A stretch of 64,000 nt of DNA from Hyphomonadaceae bacterium JAD_PAG50586_4 (GTDB lineage Bacteria > Pseudomonadota > Alphaproteobacteria > Caulobacterales > Aquidulcibacteraceae), in NCBI GenBank assembly GCA_023242925.1, contig CP096134.1, positions 1,327,944 through 1,391,943 of the forward strand. The letters run 5' to 3'. Of the stretch, positions 1 to 7,912 are shown piece by piece (the first letter of the stretch is position 1; each line of letters starts with the position of its first letter). Made by a program: the position numbers and the translations under genes. The notes beneath the pieces are model-generated. The model searched no databases. It was not told the DNA's origin and saw only the letters and a program-made list of their open reading frames with translations.

Positions 1-145
1 GATCGTGTCCGAAGTCGAGGGCTTCAACGCCGACTTCCTGGTGCTCGGCGCCTATGAAGACCCCAAATGGGCCGAAGAGATTTTCGGCGGCGTCACCGCG
101 CGCATGGTGCGCGACGCCAAAATCCCGATCCTGATGACGCACTGA
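1..145 (+). CDS. Universal stress protein (UspA family), C-terminal fragment
   Basis: Only the last 47 codons are in the window, ending at TGA 143-145; the start lies upstream. The residues show the Usp C-terminal pattern: a strand ending in LVLGAY, then a stretch containing FGGVTARMVRDAKIPILMTH, where family members carry the G-[ST]-V-[AST] segment and the final 'cPVLvv' strand. Usp proteins are small cytosolic alpha/beta proteins linked to stress survival, many binding ATP. The P-loop-like part would be upstream, so nucleotide binding cannot be judged. The next gene is convergent, on the minus strand. Confidence 0.75.
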   Translation, partial: IVSEVEGFNADFLVLGAYEDPKWAEEIFGGVTARMVRDAKIPILMTH

Positions 146-163
146 AGCGCGTCACGTGGCGAT

Positions 164-1342
164 TTAGCGGCTGAGCTCGCGCATTGCGCCGTCGAGGCCT
201 TCGATGGTGAGCGGGAACATGCGGTTTTCACCGATGATTTCGCGCACCACTTGGATCGACGGCGTGTGGTCCCAATGCGCGCGCGGCGTGGGGTTGAGCC
301 AGACCACGCGCTCATAGATTTGCGCAACGCGTTGGAGCCACATGGCGCCAGCTTCCTCGTTCCAGTGCTCGACCGAACCGCCCGGATAGGTGATCTCGTA
401 CGGGCTCATGGTGGCGTCGCCGACGAAGACGACGCGATAATCGCTTGGATATTTGTGCAGCATATCCCACGTCATCGTCTTTTCATCGTGACGGCGGCGA
501 TTGTCCTTCCACACGCTCTCATAGAGGCAATTGTGGAAGTAGAAAAATTCGAGGCTTTTGAATTCGGTGCGCGCGGCGGAGAACAGCTCCTCGCAAAGCT
601 TGATGTGTGAATCCATCGAGCCGCCGATATCGAGCAGCAGTAGCACTTTCACGGAATTGCGGCGCTCAGGGCGTAACACGAGATCGAGATAGCCTTCGCG
701 CGCGCTCTTCTTGATCGTGCCGTCAAGATCGAGTTCGTCAGCGGCGCCCGTGCGCGCGAATTTGCGCAGGCGGCGGAGCGCCACTTTGATGTTGCGCACG
801 CCGAGCTCGACGCTGTCATCGAGGTTCTTGTACTCGCGCTTGTCCCAGACTTTGACGGCCCGGCCTTGGCCCTTGCCTTCACCGCCGATGCGCACGCCTT
901 CGGGATTGTAGCCGCCGTTGCCGAACGGGGAGGTGCCGCCGGTGCCGATCCATTTGTTGCCGCCTTCATGGCGCTTCTGCTGTTCTTCGAGCCGCTCTTT
1001 CAGGGTCTCCATCAATTTGTCCCAGCCGCCGAGCGCTTCGATCTGCGCCTTCTCTTCGTCGGTGAGGAATTTCTCGGTGAGCGCGCGCAGCCATTCGGCG
1101 GGGATTTCGGCATTGACGGCGTCGGCCGTGTTTTCGATGCCCTTGAACACCGTGCCGAACACGCGGTCGAATTTGTCGAGGTGGCGTTCGTCTTTCACCA
1201 AAGCGGCGCGCGAGAGATAGTAGAAATCCTGCACGTCCGGCGGGATCGCATCCTTATCCAGCGCCTCCACCAGCGTCAGATATTCCTTGAGGCTGACAGG
1301 CACGCGCGCGGCGCGCAGTTCTGTGAAAAAGCGCTGAAACAT
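164..1342 (-). CDS. VWA-domain protein (CoxE-like), MoxR partner
   Basis: 392 aa. The N-terminal half is helical and charged (CoxE-like). The C-terminal half is a von Willebrand A domain with a MIDAS-type strand LLLLDIGGSMDS at about residues 234-245, where DIGGS replaces the usual DxSxS. A later LTIEGLDGAM segment lies near the end. The gene starts 3 bases after the stop of the upstream MoxR ATPase, so the two form a translationally close operon. MoxR/VWA pairs act as chaperone-like systems that load cofactors or remodel protein complexes; the client here is unknown. The length is typical for the family. Confidence 0.85.
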   Translation of the reverse strand: MFQRFFTELRAARVPVSLKEYLTLVEALDKDAIPPDVQDFYYLSRAALVKDERHLDKFDRVFGTVFKGIENTADAVNAEIPAEWLRALTEKFLTDEEKAQIEALGGWDKLMETLKERLEEQQKRHEGGNKWIGTGGTSPFGNGGYNPEGVRIGGEGKGQGRAVKVWDKREYKNLDDSVELGVRNIKVALRRLRKFARTGAADELDLDGTIKKSAREGYLDLVLRPERRNSVKVLLLLDIGGSMDSHIKLCEELFSAARTEFKSLEFFYFHNCLYESVWKDNRRRHDEKTMTWDMLHKYPSDYRVVFVGDATMSPYEITYPGGSVEHWNEEAGAMWLQRVAQIYERVVWLNPTPRAHWDHTPSIQVVREIIGENRMFPLTIEGLDGAMRELSR

Positions 1343-1345
1343 GCC

Positions 1346-2203
1346 TTAGCTCGCGCCGCCCCGTTGCTCGCGTCGCGCCAGGAAGGCGAGCCGCTCAAAT
1401 AGCATGACGTCGGCTTCGTTCTTCAAAAGCGCGCCGTGCATGGGCGGGATGAGTTTCGACGGATCGCGCTGCTTCAGCGTTTCCGGATCGACGTCGTCGG
1501 TCAGCAGGAGCTTCAGCCAATCGATCAATTCGCTGGTGCTGGGCTTCTTCTTCAGGCCCGGCACTTTGCGCATGTCGTAGAAGATTTTGAGCGCTTCGTT
1601 GATCAGGCGCGCCTTTATGCCCGGATAGTGCGAGTCGATGATGGCGCGCATCGTCTCTTCATCGGGGAAGCGGATGTAGTGGAAGAAGCAGCGGCGCAGG
1701 AACGCGTCCGGCAATTCCTTTTCGTTGTTCGAGGTGATGATGATGATCGGGCGCTGCTGCGCTTTGATCGTCTTGTTGATCTCGTAAACGTAGAATTCCA
1801 TGCGATCGAGCTCTTGCAGGAGGTCGTTCGGGAATTCGATGTCGGCTTTGTCGATTTCGTCGATCAGCAGGATCGGGCGCACGTCGCTTTCGAACGCTTC
1901 CCAGAGTTTGCCGCGCTTGATGTAATTGGCGATGTCAGCCGAGCGCGCATCGCCCAGTTGGCTGTCACGCAAGCGCATGACGGCGTCATATTCGTAAAGG
2001 CCTTGTACGGCCTTCGTGGTCGACTTGATGTGCCATTCGATCAGCGGTGCGCCGATCGCCTTGGCGACCTCGATGGCGAGCATGGTTTTGCCCGTGCCGG
2101 GTTCGCCCTTGATCAGAAGCGGCCGCTCCAGCGTGATCGCCGCGTTGACGGCGACCTTCAGGTCTTCCGTAGCGACATAGTCTTTGGTGCCTTCGAACCG
2201 CAT
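1346..2203 (-). CDS. MoxR-family AAA+ ATPase
   Basis: 285 aa from the ATG at 2203; an in-frame start eight codons upstream (2227) is also possible, but family proteins usually begin close to MRFxGT. The Walker A motif GEPGTGKT is at residues 33-40 and Walker B ILLIDE at 111-116. A sensor-1 TSNNEKELPDAFLRRC segment follows, and the C-terminal lid is helical. MoxR ATPases work with VWA proteins such as the one encoded directly downstream, remodelling or activating client complexes in the cytoplasm. The gene is divergent from flbT, with 135 bases between the starts. Confidence 0.92.
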   Translation of the reverse strand: MRFEGTKDYVATEDLKVAVNAAITLERPLLIKGEPGTGKTMLAIEVAKAIGAPLIEWHIKSTTKAVQGLYEYDAVMRLRDSQLGDARSADIANYIKRGKLWEAFESDVRPILLIDEIDKADIEFPNDLLQELDRMEFYVYEINKTIKAQQRPIIIITSNNEKELPDAFLRRCFFHYIRFPDEETMRAIIDSHYPGIKARLINEALKIFYDMRKVPGLKKKPSTSELIDWLKLLLTDDVDPETLKQRDPSKLIPPMHGALLKNEADVMLFERLAFLARREQRGGAS

Positions 2204-2338
2204 TACCGCTCCTGAATGTTGCACCACAGCAATAAGGCCGGCGGCTGCGCCAGCGCAAGCTTTGGCAATCTCTCGTTAACCGTAGCAGCCAAAGGTGGAG
2301 CGCTCAGGTACTCCCAGAACGGGGAGGGGAGAGGGCAC

Positions 2339-2770
2339 ATGCCACTCAAATTGTCGCTGCGGCCGGGCGAGAAATTCGTCGTCAACGGCGCAGTCGTGCA
2401 AAACGGCGACCGGCGCGCAGCACTCGTGCTGCAGAACAAGGCTTCGGTGCTGCGTGAAAAGGACATCATGCAGCAGGACGAGGCCGACACGCCGGCCAAG
2501 CGCATCTATTTCCCGATAATGCTGATGTATTTGGACGAAACTGGCCGCGACAAAGCCTATTCGGAGTTTGCCGCGCGTCTGGCCGAGTTCATGGGCGTCG
2601 TTCGCGATCCCGCCATTCTCACCGAGTGCATTGGCGTTTCCAAAGAAGTAATGGCCGGCGAATATTACCGAGCCCTGATGCGCTGCCGAAAGCTCATCTC
2701 GTATGAGGCAGAGCGTCTGGGGTTGAGGGATGTCGATCAAAGCATACCAGCGCGCAGCCACGCAGGCTGA
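2339..2770 (+). CDS. flbT: Flagellin biosynthesis regulator FlbT
   Basis: 143 aa. The start is the ATG at 2339, preceded by GGGGAGAGGG; upstream in-frame codons do not look like FlbT. The N-terminus MPLKLSLRPGEKFVVNGAV and the later YFPIMLMYLDE are family hallmarks. In Caulobacter FlbT binds the 5' leader of flagellin mRNA and limits its stability and translation until the hook-basal body is complete. The gene overlaps flaF by 41 bases, and the flagellin gene lies 190 bases further on, consistent with control of that message. Confidence 0.95.
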   Translation: MPLKLSLRPGEKFVVNGAVVQNGDRRAALVLQNKASVLREKDIMQQDEADTPAKRIYFPIMLMYLDETGRDKAYSEFAARLAEFMGVVRDPAILTECIGVSKEVMAGEYYRALMRCRKLISYEAERLGLRDVDQSIPARSHAG

Positions 2771-3077
2771 GTCGCCGCGCGAGCTGGAATATAGGGCGTT
2801 CGGGCAGGCGACGGCAGCGCTCGTGCGTGCGCATGAGGAAAAGCTAGCCGGCGGGCCGCTCGCCGAGGCGTTGGAGTCCAATCGGCGACTTTGGAATATG
2901 CTCGCGGCCGATTGCTCGCAGCCCAAAAACCAATTGCCGCTCGAATTGCGCGGTCAGATCATCTCGCTCGCCATGTTCGTGGCGCGCTACTCAAGCCAAG
3001 TGCTGCGCGAGGGCGTTGAGATCGAGCCCTTGATCGACATCAACCGCACCATGATGGAAGGCCTGTTGGCGCGTTAA
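2730..3077 (+). CDS. flaF: Flagellin regulator FlaF
   Basis: 115 aa. It begins MSIKAYQRAATQAESPRELE, the usual FlaF N-terminus, and ends with helical ISLAMFVARYSSQVL and a DINRTMMEGL segment. FlaF is required for flagellin production or secretion in Caulobacter and counteracts FlbT. The start lies inside the 3' end of flbT (41-base overlap), so translation is probably coupled. The order is flbT then flaF. Confidence 0.95.
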   Translation: MSIKAYQRAATQAESPRELEYRAFGQATAALVRAHEEKLAGGPLAEALESNRRLWNMLAADCSQPKNQLPLELRGQIISLAMFVARYSSQVLREGVEIEPLIDINRTMMEGLLAR

Positions 3078-3268
3078 TCGCGGCTCAACTAGGCAAATAA
3101 TTCCTCTGTAAATGGTCGCGCGATCATTTCGGCGCTGACGCTCAATTAACTTTTGCCTCTTAAAAATCCCTGCAACGCGTCAGGTCCCTTAAGTGGATTT
3201 GGCGCGCATTCCGGGCTTAGCCCAGCTGGCCAAAACGGCCGGTCAACATCGTCCAGAAGGACCACATA
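3078..3268 (+). promoter_or_regulatory. Flagellin 5' region (promoter and leader)
   Basis: 190 bases between flaF and the flagellin gene. It is locally AT-richer than its surroundings (around 3140-3175) and ends with AGAAGGA eight bases before the ATG, a clear ribosome binding site. Because FlbT/FlaF-type control acts on the flagellin mRNA leader, this region is the expected target. I could not find a convincing sigma-54 (GG-N10-GC) or FliA-type promoter by eye. Confidence 0.4.
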
Positions 3269-4522
3269 ATGACCAGCGTTAATACCAATTACGGCGCGCT
3301 CGTTGCGCTCCAATCCCTGAACCAAACGGGCCGCGAGCTTTCAGAAGTTCAACAGCGCATCAATACCGGCCTCAAGGTTTCGTCCGCGAAAGACAACGGC
3401 GCTGTGTTCGCCATCGCCGAAGGTCAGCGGGCGCGTGTTGCCTCGCTGGGCGCGGTTATGGACGGCATCGACCGTGCGTCGTCGGTGATCGACGTGGGCC
3501 TCTCGGCTGGTGAAGCCGTCGGCGACATTCTGAAGCAATTGAAGGAAAAGTCCGTCGCCGCTCAAGCGACCGACCTTTCGACCGACCAGCGCGCCGCGCT
3601 GCAGGCCGACTTCGACGCGCTGCGCAACCAGATCGACCAGATTGCCAACGCCGCGACGTTCAACGGCTCGAACCTTGTCAACGGCACCAACCTGACGGGC
3701 GGTTCGGCCGAATTCACCGTGTTGACCACCGACGCTGCCGGCTCATCGAGCGGCCGGTTCGAATTGACCGGCAACGCGCTTGTTGACGGCAATAGCGACC
3801 CCTACTCGGTTCATGCTGACCTTGAAAACGCGACGGGCCTCGATTTCACGGCTGCTGACGCGGAAGTCCGTTTCAGCATCACGACGGGCAACGTCACCGA
3901 AACGATGACGATCCAGCTCACAACCGGCGACACGATCAACGACTTCCTGACTTCGGTCTCGGATCAGTCGAACGGCCGCGTCACGGCGTCGTTCGATGAC
4001 GAAACCGGTGAAGTTACCTTCCATTCGCAGGAAGACTTCACGGTCTCGTACTATGAAGACGATACCCTGACGGACGACACGGGCATCTTCGGCGCCGGCG
4101 CTGCCGGTACGTCGATGACGCAAGCGGTTGCGCCGGGCTCCGGCACGAACGCGCTGGCCGTCCAAGGCTTCAACTTCACGCTCGGCGCCACAGGCCAAGC
4201 GCTGGAAGAAGTCACCGCGGCTCTCGACATCTCGACCGCAAGCGGCGCTTCGGCCGCCTCCACCGCGATCGACGATGCGATGACCAATCTGAACCGCGAT
4301 CTCGCCACGATGGGCGCGCAAGCGAAAGCTTTGGAAGTCCAAAAGACCTTCCTCGGCAAGCTGAGCGACTCGATCGAAGCGGGTATCGGCAACCTCGTCG
4401 ACGCTGACCTCGCGAAGGAATCGGCTCGCCTCCAAGCGCTGCAAGTGAAGCAGCAGCTGGGTGCGCAAGCTCTCTCGATCGCGAACCAAGCGCCGTCGAT
4501 CGTGCTGTCGTTCTTCCGCTAA
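3269..4522 (+). CDS. Flagellin
   Basis: 417 aa. The N-terminal D0/D1 domain is clear: MTSVNTNYGALVALQSLN, then LSEVQQRINTGLKVSSAKDN. The C-terminal D1/D0 is also clear, with DSIEAGIGNLVDADLAKES, LQALQVKQQLGAQALSIANQ and final VLSFFR. The middle (about 150-300) is a variable, acidic, Thr-rich surface domain, longer than the roughly 275-residue Caulobacter flagellins. It is exported by the flagellar type III system and polymerises into the filament. It follows flbT-flaF and is followed by a hairpin terminator at 4538-4560. Confidence 0.97.
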   Translation: MTSVNTNYGALVALQSLNQTGRELSEVQQRINTGLKVSSAKDNGAVFAIAEGQRARVASLGAVMDGIDRASSVIDVGLSAGEAVGDILKQLKEKSVAAQATDLSTDQRAALQADFDALRNQIDQIANAATFNGSNLVNGTNLTGGSAEFTVLTTDAAGSSSGRFELTGNALVDGNSDPYSVHADLENATGLDFTAADAEVRFSITTGNVTETMTIQLTTGDTINDFLTSVSDQSNGRVTASFDDETGEVTFHSQEDFTVSYYEDDTLTDDTGIFGAGAAGTSMTQAVAPGSGTNALAVQGFNFTLGATGQALEEVTAALDISTASGASAASTAIDDAMTNLNRDLATMGAQAKALEVQKTFLGKLSDSIEAGIGNLVDADLAKESARLQALQVKQQLGAQALSIANQAPSIVLSFFR

Positions 4523-4537
4523 GCGTAAGACGGAAAA

Positions 4538-4560
4538 GGCGGGGGTTTCGGCTCCCCGCC
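4538..4560 (+). terminator. Hairpin terminator after flagellin
   Basis: GGCGGGG (4538-4544) pairs with CCCCGCC (4554-4560) around a nine-base loop, 16 bases after the flagellin stop. The following AGTTTCC is only weakly T-rich, so this may terminate or mainly protect the 3' end of an abundant message. Confidence 0.55.
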
Positions 4561-4584
4561 AGTTTCCGAGACATCGGGCAAGCG

Positions 4585-4893
4585 ATGAGTTCGATTACTC
4601 CGCCAACCCCAGCCGTCGAGCTGCAATTCACACCTAAGCCACAGCTCGAAGCTGAGAAGGGGCCGGCCGCGCAAGCGGCCGATCGGCGTTGGGCCGAAGC
4701 GATGGACGCCCAGCGCAACAACGTGGTCACGCCGAACAAATTGGAAGTGAGCCTCGATCCGAGCGCCGGCCGATTTGTGCAGCACTTGACCGATGCGAAC
4801 ACCGAAGAGACATTGCGCAAGTATCCAAGCGAAGGGCAGCTCGCCTATTCGCGCGCGGTGATGGCCTATATGCGCGCGCTCTACGACGAGTGA
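4585..4893 (+). CDS. FlaG-like flagellar accessory protein
   Basis: 102 aa. The N-terminal 45 residues are Pro/Ala-rich and probably disordered. The C-terminal part VSLDPSAGRFVQHLTDANTE followed by TLRKYPSEGQLAYSRAV has the FlaG layout: a short beta hairpin, then a helix beginning with an I/YPSE motif. FlaG proteins influence filament length. The position between two flagellin-type genes supports a flagellar role; the exact function is inference. Confidence 0.6.
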   Translation: MSSITPPTPAVELQFTPKPQLEAEKGPAAQAADRRWAEAMDAQRNNVVTPNKLEVSLDPSAGRFVQHLTDANTEETLRKYPSEGQLAYSRAVMAYMRALYDE

Positions 4894-4945
4894 TTCCCAG
4901 ACTCGTAAACGAGATGTAAATTTTCTTGATTAAGATGCGTTAGTG

Positions 4946-4961
4946 TTAACGCTTCATTAAC
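4946..4961 (+). promoter_or_regulatory. CtrA-type box before flagellin-like gene
   Basis: TTAAC (4946-4950), six bases, TTAAC (4957-4961): an exact match to the full CtrA recognition site TTAA-N7-TTAA. It sits 88 bases upstream of the ATG at 5049. GANTC sites, the CcrM methylation target, occur at 4892, 4900 and 4962. CtrA controls flagellar genes in Caulobacterales, so direct control of the downstream gene is likely, but this is inferred from the site only. Confidence 0.6.
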
Positions 4962-5048
4962 GAATCTCGTGTTGCTTGCGAGCGCGCTTGAAGTGCGCCG
5001 CGCGGCCGACATGGGGCTGGTTGCGCGATCCGAATAGGAGCGGCCAGC

Positions 5049-5780
5049 ATGGTCTCCAGCATCGTACCGGGCACGACAGGCGCCAACACACTCGGCGTCG
5101 ATACACGCTTTGCACGCAGCCAGCAGCCGAACGGCGCGGCGCGTAACGCGGAAGCCGCCGTGCTGGGCGATCGTGTTGAGGTGAGCGGCGCCTCGATCGC
5201 CGCGGCGCGTGAGAGCGTACGTGACGGCCTCAATCAGGTTCACCAAGCTTTGGCTGTCGGCCATGACGCGCAAGCGATGTTGGTCGCAGCGCGTGGCGCG
5301 ACGGCACAAACCGATCTCGACACCATTCTCGGCGCCTATCAACAGCGCGTGGACAGCGCGATCGCACAGGGCGGGACGCTGGTCGCCGGGCAAAACCTCA
5401 ACGTCTATGCCGAGCCAGGCGGCGCGCCTGTGACCATTCCAGGCGTGGATCTGCGCTTGAAGAGCGAGCCGGATGTGACGGATGTGATCGGCGTCAGCGC
5501 AAAAGCACAGATGGATGACGCGGGCCTTGGCCAAGCCGTTCAGCGCTCGTTGGAGGGGCTGCAAGATTCTATGAACCGTCTAATCGACAGCGCGCGCGCG
5601 CTCGAGGCGCACCAGGGCTTTCTGGGCGCGGCCGAAGGCGCAATGGGCGTGCGCAATGACCTCGATGCGGAAAGTGCGCGTCTCTTGGCGCTGCAGGTGC
5701 GTCAGGGCCTGCAAAGCATGGGCGGCGCATCGATCGCCAACGCCGAGCCGCAAGCCGTGCTGACGCTCTTCCGCGCCTAG
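5049..5780 (+). CDS. Divergent flagellin-like protein
   Basis: 243 aa. The C-terminus is flagellin-like: a helix with DSMNRLIDSARALEAHQGFL, then DLDAESARLLALQVRQGLQ and a final VLTLFRA, matching the D1/D0 carboxyl helix. The N-terminus lacks the canonical flagellin start (SVNTN...L.SLN) and instead has a Gly/Ala-rich lead before an amphipathic segment at about 55-95. It may be a minor filament, junction or regulatory subunit. The start is supported by AGGAGCGGCCAGC before the ATG. It is not a frameshifted flagellin: the frame is open throughout and the ends are intact. Confidence 0.7.
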   Translation: MVSSIVPGTTGANTLGVDTRFARSQQPNGAARNAEAAVLGDRVEVSGASIAAARESVRDGLNQVHQALAVGHDAQAMLVAARGATAQTDLDTILGAYQQRVDSAIAQGGTLVAGQNLNVYAEPGGAPVTIPGVDLRLKSEPDVTDVIGVSAKAQMDDAGLGQAVQRSLEGLQDSMNRLIDSARALEAHQGFLGAAEGAMGVRNDLDAESARLLALQVRQGLQSMGGASIANAEPQAVLTLFRA

Positions 5781-5784
5781 GCGC

Positions 5785-7032
5785 TCAGAGCGGGCGCCAA
5801 TTGTTGGAGCTGATGTCGATCAGCTCAGCGCCGTAATCGTCTTCGTCATCTTCAGCGCGCATGCGTCGCCATGCGGCGGTGGCGGATTGCAACAATTTCA
5901 GCAACACGATGGCGATGAGCCCCGCGCCGGCGATGCCGGCGAGCGCGAGCGCAGTAACTAGATCGCGGGTGAAGCTGAGTTCACCGCGCGCGGTGTCGAG
6001 CAGGCGGCCGTCGCGCGGCAGGCGCTTGGCCGCCGCCGCCGCACGATCGCCCGAGGCGCGCGCGATCAAAACCAGGCGCTGCAAGTCCGGCAACGTAAAT
6101 GCGTGGGTGAGCATCGTGGCGGCGGCGCCGGTATTTGTCGCTTCGCCAACCGCGCCGAGCTGCGCCAGCACTTCGCGCAAGCGCGTGGCATGCTCGGCAA
6201 CGACGGCCGAACGGAACGCTGCGGCCAAATCATCCACTGTGCCCGCGCCGCTTTCGCGCGCAGCGCGGCGGAACGCTTCGATCGGCAAAGCTTCAGCTGC
6301 GAGCGTGCGCACCTCGACGCTGATGCTATCCGGAAAATCGTCGCGACGGCTGGAGACAAGCAACGCCACAGCGCCTTGTTGCATGCCGGGCGTGAGGTCG
6401 CCGGCGAGGCCGAGGGCAAATCCCGTGAGTACGAATTGCAGCGGATCGGTTTCCGGCTCCGCGATCAGTGCGCGCGCCATCAACTCAAAGTCTTGCGGGT
6501 CCGCGAGCGTGGCGGGGCGCTGTGCTGCGGTGGCGGCGTTGCGTTGTGAAAGCAGGGGCACTTGCTGCTGGTAGTTCTGGCGCGTGCTCGGCTGCAGCAG
6601 CTCAAGCGCAGCGACCTCAAGTTCTGCTTCAGAGGCGTCGGCGGCGATCGCTTGCGTCAGCACATTGGCCGAGCGGTTCGGCAACATGCCGGCGCCAGAA
6701 AGCAGGAACCCGCGCGCAGCAGCCGGGTCGCCAGCGCGTAATTCCATAGAGACCAGATCGTCCCATTGGCGCTGGCGGTCGAAATCGAGCTGGATTAGTT
6801 CACCGTTCAAATGCTCTACGCGCTCGCGGACAACCTGCGCGCCGGCGTCAGAATATTCGTAGGCGTAGAGGTGGTCGCGGCCGATCACGATCAAAGCTGC
6901 GGCGCAGGCCAATGGCAGCAGGACCAGGCAGATATTGAAGGCGAGCGCGCTCAGCACGCCCTCTGGGCGATGCCGGGTAGTGTGGCGCGCCCGAACGGGA
7001 CGCCAAGCGCCTTGGACCTTAGCGTGCTTCAT
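5785..7032 (-). CDS. Two-TM membrane protein of unknown function
   Basis: 415 aa. There is one hydrophobic segment near residues 30-50 (ALAFNICLVLLPLACAAALIVI) and a second near 365-388 (LVTALALAGIAGAGLIAIVLL). Between them is a roughly 310-residue Ala/Leu-rich helical domain, predicted to be periplasmic. The C-terminal tail is acidic (RAEDDEDDYG). I recognise no family. It is convergent with the flagellin-like gene (4-base gap) and is not obviously part of the flagellar operon behind it. Confidence 0.7.
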   Translation of the reverse strand: MKHAKVQGAWRPVRARHTTRHRPEGVLSALAFNICLVLLPLACAAALIVIGRDHLYAYEYSDAGAQVVRERVEHLNGELIQLDFDRQRQWDDLVSMELRAGDPAAARGFLLSGAGMLPNRSANVLTQAIAADASEAELEVAALELLQPSTRQNYQQQVPLLSQRNAATAAQRPATLADPQDFELMARALIAEPETDPLQFVLTGFALGLAGDLTPGMQQGAVALLVSSRRDDFPDSISVEVRTLAAEALPIEAFRRAARESGAGTVDDLAAAFRSAVVAEHATRLREVLAQLGAVGEATNTGAAATMLTHAFTLPDLQRLVLIARASGDRAAAAAKRLPRDGRLLDTARGELSFTRDLVTALALAGIAGAGLIAIVLLKLLQSATAAWRRMRAEDDEDDYGAELIDISSNNWRPL

Positions 7033-7140
7033 ATCTCCCCACCGAGAAGGCGCTACAAAGCCAACCTAAAAGCCACAGGGCAAGATGAATTACAGGAAAG
7101 GCGAACTTGTCCCCCGATCGGGGTTTATCTGCGGCCGCTG

Positions 7141-7584
7141 TTAAGCAGATCTGTCCACAATCGTGGGTGTAGGACCGGCTGGGCCGGCTATCGTACCGCG
7201 CGCGCCGTAGCTGGCCGACCCGCCGCGCAGGCGGGCAGTCTCTTCGGCCATGGCTTGAACCAAGCCCTCAGTCACCAGCTTCACCGCGCCCAAAGCCGTC
7301 TCGTGCAGCGCTAAATGTTCGTGCAGCGTGTTGGTCCGCTGCTTCAACGTATCGAGCAAGGCGACTGGGGCGCCTTCGATGAGCGAGCGATCTAGCTTGA
7401 TGCGCGCAAGCTCCAACCGGTAGGCGTTGGCCATACGGTTCTTCTCGTCCGCGAGCGCGCCGTCGATCGGCGGCTCGCGCGCCTCGATGCGGCGCGTTTC
7501 CTCGGCGATGTATTCGGTGAGCCGTTGCGTGAGCAGCAACAGCTGCTCGGCGCGATCCTTCGCGTCGTCAGCCAGCAGCGCCAT
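7141..7584 (-). CDS. flbY: FlgN-like flagellar protein (FlbY-type)
   Basis: 147 aa, largely alpha-helical and charged: LLLLTQRLTEYIAEETRRIEA, then a conserved-looking EKNRMANAYRLELARIK and a C-terminal Gly/Pro tail. It overlaps the upstream rod-binding gene by 17 bases and ends the flgI operon. In Caulobacter a basal-body protein named FlbY occupies the corresponding position, and FlgN-type proteins chaperone hook-associated proteins. The name rests on context and helical pattern rather than on a catalytic motif. Confidence 0.6.
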   Translation of the reverse strand: MALLADDAKDRAEQLLLLTQRLTEYIAEETRRIEAREPPIDGALADEKNRMANAYRLELARIKLDRSLIEGAPVALLDTLKQRTNTLHEHLALHETALGAVKLVTEGLVQAMAEETARLRGGSASYGARGTIAGPAGPTPTIVDRSA

Positions 7585-7912
7585 CGGCGGCCTCCTGCGG
7601 CGGCACTGCGGTCTCCTGCATACGCATCAACTCGCGCATGATGCTGTCGGCGATGCCGATGCCGCCGGCTTGCGTGAGCGATTGCGCGTAGCGCTCGATC
7701 AGCATCGGGCGGAAAATTTCTTCGCCCATGCCGCCCCCGCCGAGGCCGTCGGTCTGGATGCCCTCGAACATCGGCGCGAGCATCTGGCTCAAGAACACAG
7801 ACTCGAACTCTTCGGCCGCGCGCCGGATTTCCGGCGGCGCCTCATCGGGCGCTGGCGGTGTTGTTGTGCTGAGCGGCAGCGGCGCGCCAGGGAGAGCGAT
7901 CGGGCCTGTCAT
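7568..7912 (-). CDS. flgJ: Rod-binding protein, FlgJ N-terminal domain type
   Basis: 114 aa. It carries the short FlgJ rod-binding module: EFESVFLSQMLAPMFEG, then MGEEIFRPMLIERYAQSLTQ and GGIGIADSIMRELMRMQE. There is no muramidase domain, as is usual in alphaproteobacteria. It acts in the periplasm to help assemble the flagellar rod. The gene immediately follows flgI (stop and start abut) and overlaps flbY. Confidence 0.88.
   Translation of the reverse strand: MTGPIALPGAPLPLSTTTPPAPDEAPPEIRRAAEEFESVFLSQMLAPMFEGIQTDGLGGGGMGEEIFRPMLIERYAQSLTQAGGIGIADSIMRELMRMQETAVPPQEAADGAAG

Noticed and set aside
3140..3245. Possible sigma-54 promoter before the flagellin gene (TTGGCGCG near 3198)
   Set aside because: The bases twelve downstream of GG are GG, not GC, and no second candidate fits GG-N10-GC. 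Not strong enough to report as a promoter.
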